From an uncultured Actinomycetes bacterium (lineage in GTDB: Bacteria > Actinomycetota > Thermoleophilia > Solirubrobacterales > 70-9): a stretch of DNA of 64,000 nt. The stretch is from positions 1-64,000 of the forward strand of contig CALCIA010000190.1 of the NCBI GenBank assembly GCA_937907435.1, given 5' to 3'. How positions within the stretch are numbered: the stretch's first letter is position 1; the number at the start of each line of letters is the position of its first letter. Made by a program: the position numbers and the translations under genes. Positions 45,101-50,782 of the stretch are shown here, piece by piece. A model generated the notes under the pieces. That model saw only the letters and a list, made by a program, of their open reading frames with translations. It made no database searches and was not told the origin of the DNA.

Positions 45101-46211
45101 CCACATCGACCGCGAGAAGGCCGCCCGCTACGGGATCAACGTCGGCGACATCCAGGATGTGGTCGAGGTGGCGATGGGGGGCAAGCCGCTGACCACGACA
45201 GTCGAGGGGCGTCGGCGCTTCCCGGTGCGGGTCCGTTACGCCCGCAGCTTCCGCACCAACGAGGAGGACCTGAAGCGCATCCTGATCTCCGCCCGAGGGG
45301 CCACCGCCGACGCGGGCACCGAGGGCGCGGGTGGCATGGGCGGCGGCATGCCCAATGCTGCCGGGGGCCCGTCGTCCTCGGCCGCGCCGGTCCAGGTGCC
45401 GCTGGCGGAGGTGGCCGATGTGCGGGTGGTCGAGGGGCCGTCGATGATTAAGAGCGAGAACGGCCTGCTCCGTGCCTATGTGCAGTCGAGCGTCCGCGAC
45501 CGGGATATCGTCGGCTTCGTCGAGGAGGCGCAGCGCGCCGTGGCCGAGAAGGTCGTTATGCCCAAGGGGATGTATATCGAGTGGGCGGGCGAGTTCGAGG
45601 ACCAACTCCGGGCGGCGCGGACGCTGCGGCTCGTCTTCCCGGCCGTTGCAGCCGTGATCGTCCTGATCCTCTACCTGACCTACAAGAGTTGGACCGACGC
45701 TATGCTGATGATGACCAGCGTGCTGGGCGCGCTGGCCGGCGGGGCGATCTTCCAATGGGCCTTCGGCTTCCGCTTCAGCGTGGCCGTGTGGGTCGGCTAC
45801 ATCGCCTGCTTCGGCATGGCCGTCGAGACCGGGATCGTGATGCTGGTCTACCTCCGCGAAGCGATCGCCGAGCGCGGCGGCCTGGAGCGGATCGGCTCGG
45901 TCGAGGAGTTGCGCGAGGCGATCTTGGAGGGGGCGATCCACCGCTTGCGGCCGAAGCTGCTGACCGAGGGGACGACCATCATCTCGATCGCGCCGATGCT
46001 CTGGGCCACCGGCGTCGGGGCCGAAGTCATCCGGCCGATGGCGGCCCCGGTCCTGGGCGGCCTGCTGATCGCCGACGAGGTGATCGACGTGTTCCTGCCG
46101 GTGCTCTACTTCGCCGTGCAGAAGAGGCGGTGGCGGAAGATCCATCACATCGGACTCCTCGATGCACAGTTCACGGCCGAACGGCGGGATCAACCCGCTT
46201 CGGCCTCTTGA
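42195..46211 (+). CDS. HME-RND pump (CusA-like) with an internal insertion, 1338 aa
   Basis: Copper/silver-type exporter: TM4 reads GIAISVGILEDQAVVMTENA near residue 390, close to the CusA pattern GIAIxxG...D...ExxE and unlike the DFG pattern of the other pump. CusA homologues have about 1040 residues. The extra length comes from about 230 residues (roughly 650-880) inserted in the second periplasmic loop, between LRDRDLWPKRKLRYDD and LVAEMDTAVQMPGWGNIFTQ. The insertion is helical and charged, with no Cys. A second low-complexity insert (GGMGGGMPNAAGG) lies near 1050. The ATG at 42195 follows the adaptor stop by 19 nt. Confidence 0.9.
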   Translation: MIESIIEWSIRNRFIVILASLVVGVAGFRALMTMPVDAIPDLSENQVIVFTDWMGRSPQEIEDQVTYPLSVNLQGLAGVKVVRSSSEFNFSMINIIFTDETDYYFARQRVLERLSIASTFLPDGVTPYLAPDATAVGQIFWYTVEGDGKDLGELRAIQDWYVRYQLNSVPGVAEVASVGGAPREYQIDLDPNNLRAYGITLGEVYSAVSRSNSAVGGRVIHKGNAEYLIRSVGWIQSLKDIKNTVVAQRNGVPIYVEMLGAVQMGPAFRRSVLEKDGKEVVGGVVMMRYGENPLEVTRKIKEKITSLQTGLPEGVRIVPFYDRTPLISKALATVSDTVKEELLISTVMIVLIMGHLGGAFVVSIAIPLAILFSFLMMKLFGIPSNIMSLAGIAISVGILEDQAVVMTENAAHHLTRHFGDRPVRGNTLDIIIPACRTVGRPIFFSVLITILSFLPVFALSGREGKMFHPLAFTKTFALIGVAILAITLVPALIPIFLRGRIKSEDDSWLVRTMIAIFKPMLSWLMDRPTLVCWLFACILGAGYLASTRLGREFMPDLNEGTLMDMPTSVPRMSVTQAADDLKARDAILRGFPEVTQVVGKAGRAETATDPSPLDMIETIINLRDRDLWPKRKLRYDDALAQTRAVLDALEAKGILRRAPSADDREGLANEATMTVTSRVDASLRGLAMLRLTEFHPELGRALVGEAVDELLRRADRASVARSPSAAEREALLGALTATYSDRFVLEPSLDDVTALVRAAARKLMDLGVLRAQPDPLAPPATTLERAGEIVGDVLGTPRATLFSRITDHLVAAHERRMKERIKTLNWELFDRAVGTATWTAIEELVKLGRDRKLAAREATTEELRSLRALLEKPFADHVFLWRKTKDDLVAEMDTAVQMPGWGNIFTQPIINRINMLATGIRSPVGVKVFGDDLNEIQRVSQEIATVLRGVRGAANVVPDQIVGKGYVEIHIDREKAARYGINVGDIQDVVEVAMGGKPLTTTVEGRRRFPVRVRYARSFRTNEEDLKRILISARGATADAGTEGAGGMGGGMPNAAGGPSSSAAPVQVPLAEVADVRVVEGPSMIKSENGLLRAYVQSSVRDRDIVGFVEEAQRAVAEKVVMPKGMYIEWAGEFEDQLRAARTLRLVFPAVAAVIVLILYLTYKSWTDAMLMMTSVLGALAGGAIFQWAFGFRFSVAVWVGYIACFGMAVETGIVMLVYLREAIAERGGLERIGSVEELREAILEGAIHRLRPKLLTEGTTIISIAPMLWATGVGAEVIRPMAAPVLGGLLIADEVIDVFLPVLYFAVQKRRWRKIHHIGLLDAQFTAERRDQPASAS

Positions 46212-46305
46212 AATACGTTCCTGGCCGGACCTGGGGGTGGGCCGATCGGGGACGTAACGCGGACGTGTTGATGACCTGCCCCCATGCATCATGAGGAGAA
46301 CAGCG

Positions 46306-46749
46306 ATGGACCGAAGGGAATTGCTCGGCGTCCTCGGGGCGACTGCCGCCGGGCTGGCGACCGTGGCCGGCACCAGCGAGGCGCGGGCCGCTCAGCATGA
46401 CAAGGACGACATCCACGAGAAGTGCGCCGAGGACTGCCTCGACTGCGCGAAGGAGTGCAACGAGGGCTTCCACCACTGCTACAAGCAGGTCCAGGCCGGC
46501 AAGCAGGACCACGCCAAGGCGATGCACCTGTGCGTCGATTGCGGCGACATCTGCGCGACGGCGGGCAAGCTCGTGGCGCGGATGAGCCCGCTGATGGCGC
46601 ACACCTGCCGGGCGTGCGCCGAGTCCTGCGACGACTGTATCAAGGAGTGCGAGAAACACAACGATCCCGAGATGAAGGAGGTCGTCGAGTCGCTCCGGAA
46701 GTGCGCCAAGTCGTGTCGTGATATGGTCCAGGCGATGGGTGGCCGTTGA
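46306..46749 (+). CDS. Four-helix-bundle copper-storage protein (Csp1-like) with Tat signal, 147 aa
   Basis: Exported Cys-rich protein that would hold Cu(I) inside a four-helix bundle. The N-terminus DRRELLGVLGATAAGLATVA looks like a Tat signal with Arg-Arg. The mature part carries Cys in the family rhythm: CAEDCLDCAKEC, LCVDCGDIC, TCRACAESCDDCIKEC and CAKSC. GAGGAG precedes the ATG at 46306. It lies 94 nt after the CusA-like pump, so storage and export of copper are probably co-regulated. Confidence 0.88.
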   Translation: MDRRELLGVLGATAAGLATVAGTSEARAAQHDKDDIHEKCAEDCLDCAKECNEGFHHCYKQVQAGKQDHAKAMHLCVDCGDICATAGKLVARMSPLMAHTCRACAESCDDCIKECEKHNDPEMKEVVESLRKCAKSCRDMVQAMGGR

Positions 46750-46758
46750 GCCGATTCT

Positions 46759-46827
46759 CGCCGGTCCCCGCCCGAGGGCTCACGGGCGGGGGAGTCGTCC
46801 CTCGTTTGCGGCGGCCGGACCCGTCGC
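46759..46827 (+). repeat. Hairpin-bearing intergenic repeat, copy A
   Basis: A unit with a GC stem (CCCGCCCG pairing with CGGGCGGG around AGGGCTCA) followed by CCCTCGTTTGCGGCGGCCGG. It is repeated almost exactly at 47188-47410, where it is interrupted by a MITE-like insertion. Copy A lies directly before the Cys-rich gene at 46855 and copy B before the gene at 47456, so it may be a terminator or processing element of the operon. Confidence 0.7.
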
Positions 46828-46854
46828 GTGATTCCAATTCATGAGGGGGCTAAC

Positions 46855-47175
46855 ATGGCTCACGAGAAGTTCAAGAGTTGCATTGAGGCGTGCGTCGCGT
46901 GCGCCCAGGAATGCGAGCACTGCGGCGACGCCTGCATTGGCCACGCCGAGATGGCCGAATGCGTTCGGACCTGACGCGACTGCTCCGAACTGTGCTGGGT
47001 ATGCTCCGGCTATATGAGCCGGGGCTCGGCCCTTGCCGCGTCCGTCTGTCGCGCCTGCGCCGAGGCGTGCGACCGCTGCGCCGTCGAGTGCTCCAAGCAC
47101 CAAGCCGAACACTGCAAGCGCTGCGCGGAGGCATGTAGCCGCTGCGCCGAGGAATGCCGCAAGATGGCGGCATGA
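46855..47175 (+). pseudogene. Second Cys-rich Csp-like gene with an in-frame TGA at codon 40
   Basis: Cytosolic four-helix copper-storage type: MAHEKFKSCIEACVACAQEC, then GDACIGHAEMAECVRT, TGA at 46972-46974, and on without a frame change through RDCSELCWVCSG, CRACAEACDRCAVECSKH and CKRCAEACSRCAEECRKMAA to a TGA at 47173-47175. The family often has Cys or Asp at that position; TGC to TGA is a single change. The most likely reading is a nonsense mutation (or sequencing error). Selenocysteine is a remote alternative: a 6-bp hairpin CCGGCT/AGCCGG with loop ATATG lies at 47006-47022, about 32 nt downstream. The Cys rhythm on both sides is intact, suggesting the change is recent or tolerated. Confidence 0.8.
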
Positions 47176-47187
47176 CGAAGATCCCAA

Positions 47188-47410
47188 CGCCGGTCCCCGC
47201 CCGAGGCTCACGAGGAAATTGCAAATGAGCCGTAAGTCGTTGTGAGTCAAGGGTCAACTTCACTCCAAGGCTCGTCTGTCAAGGAAGTTCGGGCGAATCA
47301 CGCCGCAACGGGCTTTACGTGCTTGCCTCGCAACGACTTGACTGCCGTTCTGCAAGTTCCTCTCACGGGCGGGGAAGCTGTCCCTCGTTTGCGGCGGCCG
47401 GACCCGTCGC
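47188..47410 (+). repeat. Hairpin-bearing intergenic repeat, copy B (interrupted)
   Basis: Same unit as 46759-46827, split into 47188-47212 and 47362-47410 by a 149-bp insertion. The uninterrupted copy A shows the pre-insertion sequence and allows the insertion to be defined to the base. Confidence 0.75.
47213..47361 (+). mobile_element. MITE-like element, 149 bp, with 6-bp target duplication
   Basis: Flanked by CTCACG on both sides (47207-47212 and 47362-47367), while the empty-site copy at 46759-46827 has CTCACG once. The ends are imperfect inverted repeats of about 39 bp: both start AGGAAnTTGCA and share AAGTCGTTG further in. It has no coding capacity, so a transposase must act in trans. 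Parent family not identified. Confidence 0.8.
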
Positions 47411-47455
47411 CGGAATCCAGCCACGGAGGCCGACAAGCGTTTTGGAGGTATCGAG

Positions 47456-47905
47456 ATGCGATTTCGGTTTCGGACGATGGCCTTGGCGGGCGTCCTGACG
47501 CTCGGAGGCTTGGCGATCGCCACGTCCTCGGCCCATGCTCAGTGCGGCGGCGGGGGCGGCTACTACCGGGGCGGCGGCTACGGTGGCGGGCACACCTTCG
47601 GCCAGAGCTACGGCGGCTATGGTCGCGGGATGATGATGGGCGGCATGGGCGGTGGCTGCGGGATGATGATGGGCGGCATGAACATGGGCGGGATGGCGAT
47701 GGGCATGCCGATGTCCATGACGCAAGTTCCTGCGGCGAGCATGCCGGGCATGAACATGAACGGCAATCTTGCCCCCGCCGCAGCCCCCGCTCCGGCGGCC
47801 CCGGCGGCGGCTGGCGCGACGTACTACTGCCCGATGCATCCGGGCGTCATGAGCACCTTCCCGGCCACCTGCCCATACTGCCAGATGGCCCTGAAAAAGC
47901 GTTAG
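47456..47905 (+). CDS. Secreted Gly/Met-rich protein with a CPMHP metal domain, 149 aa
   Basis: Signal peptide (MALAGVLTLGGLAIATSSAH) followed by Gly/Tyr-rich sequence and Met-rich repeats (MGGMNMGGMAMGMPMSM), typical Cu(I) ligands. The C-terminal heavy-metal-binding domain is YYCPMHPGVMSTFPATCPYC followed by QMALKKR. It follows the Csp-like genes in the same direction and probably handles periplasmic copper. The Met and Cys motifs are seen directly; the copper specificity is inferred. Confidence 0.75.
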   Translation: MRFRFRTMALAGVLTLGGLAIATSSAHAQCGGGGGYYRGGGYGGGHTFGQSYGGYGRGMMMGGMGGGCGMMMGGMNMGGMAMGMPMSMTQVPAASMPGMNMNGNLAPAAAPAPAAPAAAGATYYCPMHPGVMSTFPATCPYCQMALKKR

Positions 47906-48060
47906 GAAAATGAGCGGAGGTTCCCCGGAAGGAGCCGGGGAGCCTCGGCGATTCGCCCCCAGGGATGGACGAGATCGGTTCGGAAGATCCTGTGGAAGTA
48001 TCTCGCGATTTCCAGATGCCGGTTCGTCCGGCTGACCCCTCTTCACGAAAGGTCGGATTG

Positions 48061-48771
48061 ATGCGCAAGGTTCGGTGGAAGTCTTTCGCGGCGCTCGGAG
48101 CCGCCTTGGTCGTCGGGCTCGAACTCGGCGGCCTTTCCCAGGCCCATGAGGGCCACGACCACGGGGCGGCGAACCACGGCGGCACCGTGGCGAAGACCAA
48201 GCACTATCAGTTCGAGATCGTCTTCGCCAAGGACGGCCTCAAGGTGTATCCCTACGGGCAGGAGAATAAGCCCTTGGACGCTTCCCGTCTGGCCGGGGCC
48301 TCGACGTTCTACCATCCCAACACGCCCAAGCCGTGGTTCACCCGCCCGCTCCGCGCCGCCTCCACCAGCCCCGGCCAGGCACCGGCATCCCTCGACCTGG
48401 GCATAGACCTGAGCAAGATCCCGGCCAAGGGCGCGAAGGTGGCCTTCGAGATCACCGGCCTGCCCGATCCGGCCGAACCCACCGCGACGTTCACCGTCCC
48501 CTTCACCTTGAGCCAGGCCGGGGAAATCACGGTCGCCAAGGCGACGCAGGCCGACACGAAGGCCCTCGCCGCCCTGAAGGTTTGCCCGGTCAGCGGTGAG
48601 GAGTTCGGATCGATGGGCCCGCCCCTCAAGGTCTCGCGTGGGGATCGCTCCACGTTCATCTGTTGCAAGGGATGCCTGAAGAAGATTCAGGCCGAGCCGG
48701 ACAAGTATCTCACCGCGTCGGCCGCGTCCGGTTCCACCAAGGCCAAGGACGAGCACGACCACCAACATTAA
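48061..48771 (+). CDS. Exported metal protein with C-terminal YHS-like motif, 236 aa
   Basis: Signal peptide (SFAALGAALVVGLELGGLSQ), then a His-rich stretch AHEGHDHGAANHGG and a beta-rich middle domain (HYQFEIVFAKDGLKVYPYGQ). The C-terminus has CPVSGEEFGSMG and FICCKGCLKKIQAEPDKYL, the same type of YHS-like module as in the adaptor at 40454, then a His-rich tail (DEHDHQH). The start is the ATG at 48061; the frame is open further upstream without a site. Probably a periplasmic copper-binding partner of the Cus-like pump. Confidence 0.75.
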   Translation: MRKVRWKSFAALGAALVVGLELGGLSQAHEGHDHGAANHGGTVAKTKHYQFEIVFAKDGLKVYPYGQENKPLDASRLAGASTFYHPNTPKPWFTRPLRAASTSPGQAPASLDLGIDLSKIPAKGAKVAFEITGLPDPAEPTATFTVPFTLSQAGEITVAKATQADTKALAALKVCPVSGEEFGSMGPPLKVSRGDRSTFICCKGCLKKIQAEPDKYLTASAASGSTKAKDEHDHQH

Positions 48772-48785
48772 TTCGATCGAGGTAG

Positions 48786-48915
48786 GGCCCCGGCATGGTC
48801 CACCGCCCGCTCTCCGGTCAGACCGGATAGGCCCTTCGTTGCGTATTGAGCCCCGCACGAAGGAGCCCCGTCTCGGCGAGGCCAGGGGCGGCGGGCGGTG
48901 GACCATGCCGGGGCC
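48786..48915. repeat. Perfect 25-bp inverted repeat with 80-nt structured spacer
   Basis: Arms 48786-48810 and 48891-48915 are exact reverse complements. The spacer holds a 7-bp palindrome (TCCGGTC/GACCGGA at about 48812-48826) and a near-complementary pair around CTTCGT and ACGAAG, so the whole 130 nt can fold into one long hairpin. It sits between the last metal-binding gene and the phosphatase gene, ending 20 nt before the latter's ATG. Possible roles are terminator or attenuator, regulatory RNA, MITE or invertible segment. Confidence 0.75.
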
Positions 48916-48934
48916 TGATTCCATAGGAACCGCC

Positions 48935-50365
48935 ATGACTCTGCGATTCAAGTTCGTCCTACCGATTAACCTAATCCTCCTATTGGTTCTCGGGGCCTCG
49001 CTCGTCTGGGAATGGCGGCGTCTGGAGGCAACGGGGCTCGCCGTCCTGCGGACCCGACTGGACGAGGAGGCCCGCTTCATCCAGGCGGCCTATCGGAAGT
49101 TCGGCATCACGCCGCGTTTCGCCGAGTTCCTTGGTGCATTCTGCCATGCGACCGATACACTGGCCTCGCCCGAGCATCAGGTCGCCGTGGTGGACGAGTC
49201 CGGGGAGGCTGTGGCGAGTGCCGCCGTGCATGCGCGGCGACCGATGGACGCCGCGCGGCTGGCTGACCTGGGCGAGGGATTCTGGGTGCTGCGAGAAGGA
49301 GGCGATTCGTACCTCGTCCGAGTGGCCACCGACGGAGAGCGGCGCGTCGTGGTGGCCGAATCGACTCGCACGCTCGATGCCCAGGTACGGGCTAATCTCT
49401 GGAATCATGCTGGTTGGTATCTCGGATCGGGCGTGCTCCTGTTTATCGCGATCAACCTCATCATGCGTCGGGCGGTACTCCGGCCGATCCGGCGGCTCTA
49501 CCGGGCGGCCCGCCTGATCGAACAGGGGAAGCTCGGCACCCAAGTCGAGATCGATTTCGACGGCGATGACGAGTTGGGCGCGCTGAGCCGCCGGTTCAAC
49601 GCCATGTCGCGCACGCTGGCCGAGGAGGCGGAAGCGAACCGCCGGGAGATGGAGACGGCCCGCCGGGTCCAATCGCATCTCCTGCCGCCTTCCGAGTTCC
49701 GGCTCGGCTGCCTGGAGGTCGCCGGGCGCTGTTTGCAGGCAGGCCCGGTCGGAGGTGACATTTATGATGTCCAGCCCTTGCCGGGCGACCGCGTGGGTGT
49801 TTTGGTGGCCGACCTCTCGGGGCACAACGTCGCTGCGGCGCTCCACACGGCGATGGTCCGGGCAATCGTCTGGCGTGAGGCGGAGCAGGCGAACTCACCG
49901 GGCGAGGTTCTGGCTCGGCTCAACGAGCGGCTGTGCCGGGACCTGCCGGAAGAGCATTTCGTCACCGCGTTTTTCGCCTGGTTCGATTTCCGGTCCGGTC
50001 GCCTGCATTATGCCAATGCCGGCCACCCATCGGCCTACCTGCGATCTCCAATGGGTTGCCTGAGCGAGCTTGAGACCACGAGCCCTCTGTTGGGGATTCT
50101 CCCCGAAGTCACCCATGACTGTGCCGTCGCGGAGGTGGAATCGGGCTCTTGGTTGCTCGCCTACACCGATGGGCTGACCGAGACTCAAGGGGCGCAAGGG
50201 AAGCAGTGGGGCACGGTCGAAATGACCGAGCTACTGCGATCGTCTGGTCAGACAGCACCGAGCCAGGTGGTGGATCAAGTCCTTGAGCGGGCCGCCGTGT
50301 TTCGCAACGGACAATCGCAACAGGATGACATCACCATCATGCTTGCCAAGTACGTTCCGCGCTGA
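48935..50365 (+). CDS. Membrane-bound SpoIIE/RsbU-type phosphatase with HAMP domain, 476 aa
   Basis: PP2C-family serine/threonine phosphatase of the partner-switching kind. The N-terminal membrane helix (FVLPINLILLLVLGASLVWE) and a second one (WYLGSGVLLFIAINLIMRRA near 170) enclose a periplasmic sensor domain. A HAMP domain follows (PIRRLYRAARLIEQGKLG), then the phosphatase, with metal-binding Asp in GGDIYD and LVADLSGHN. I chose the ATG at 48935 with AGGA upstream; earlier in-frame ATGs fall in the hairpin. No anti-sigma partner is adjacent. Sensing envelope stress from metals is a plausible role. Confidence 0.8.
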   Translation: MTLRFKFVLPINLILLLVLGASLVWEWRRLEATGLAVLRTRLDEEARFIQAAYRKFGITPRFAEFLGAFCHATDTLASPEHQVAVVDESGEAVASAAVHARRPMDAARLADLGEGFWVLREGGDSYLVRVATDGERRVVVAESTRTLDAQVRANLWNHAGWYLGSGVLLFIAINLIMRRAVLRPIRRLYRAARLIEQGKLGTQVEIDFDGDDELGALSRRFNAMSRTLAEEAEANRREMETARRVQSHLLPPSEFRLGCLEVAGRCLQAGPVGGDIYDVQPLPGDRVGVLVADLSGHNVAAALHTAMVRAIVWREAEQANSPGEVLARLNERLCRDLPEEHFVTAFFAWFDFRSGRLHYANAGHPSAYLRSPMGCLSELETTSPLLGILPEVTHDCAVAEVESGSWLLAYTDGLTETQGAQGKQWGTVEMTELLRSSGQTAPSQVVDQVLERAAVFRNGQSQQDDITIMLAKYVPR

Positions 50366-50410
50366 GACTGATCGCTCCGAATTTCATCGAGTGGCGGATG
50401 ACCGGAACCA

Positions 50411-50779
50411 TCAGAAGCCACCTCGGGAAAAGAGATGCGTCCGCCGGACGCAACGATCAAGCCGGGTGCTCCACGTCCCTTCGCCCCGCTGGGACTCGAT
50501 TCGCATGCCGGCCCGCACCGGGGTCTGGCACGTCCGGACGTTCGGCCGCCCGTCCACGGTCATCACGCAGTCGAAGCAGACGCCGATGCCGCAGTACATC
50601 CCCCGCGGCTCCCCGCGCCGGGCCGTCGTCCGCAGCGCCCGCCGGCCGCCGGCGAGCAGCGCCGCCGCTACGCTCTCCCCCTCGAACGCCCGGGCCGGGA
50701 GCCCGTCCACGACGATCCCAATCTCCGGGCCGCGGACGACCGCCCCATCGACCCTGAGGTCATCCTCCATCTGTCCCAT
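50411..50779 (-). CDS. [2Fe-2S] ferredoxin-like protein, 122 aa
   Basis: Plant-type ferredoxin fold like the N-terminal domain of sarcosine-oxidase-alpha or HcnA proteins: FEGESVAAALLAGG, then the cluster ligands in GMYCGIGVCFDCVMTVDG and VRTCQTP (C-x4-C-x2-C...C). Follows the ATPase gene by 3 nt, so it is co-translated. In Archaeoglobus a [2Fe-2S] domain is fused to the copper chaperone CopZ and reduces Cu(II); a similar role beside this ATPase is inferred. Confidence 0.75.
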   Translation of the reverse strand: MGQMEDDLRVDGAVVRGPEIGIVVDGLPARAFEGESVAAALLAGGRRALRTTARRGEPRGMYCGIGVCFDCVMTVDGRPNVRTCQTPVRAGMRIESQRGEGTWSTRLDRCVRRTHLFSRGGF

Positions 50780-50782
50780 GGC

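Noticed and set aside
43809..46373. 854-codon open frame on the minus strand
   Set aside because: Antisense of the CusA-like pump; Asp/Arg/Gly-rich random composition.
46972..47022. Selenocysteine insertion at the TGA of the Csp-like gene
   Set aside because: The nearby hairpin is small and does not match a known SECIS; no selenoprotein gene is in the window. Kept only as a remote alternative.
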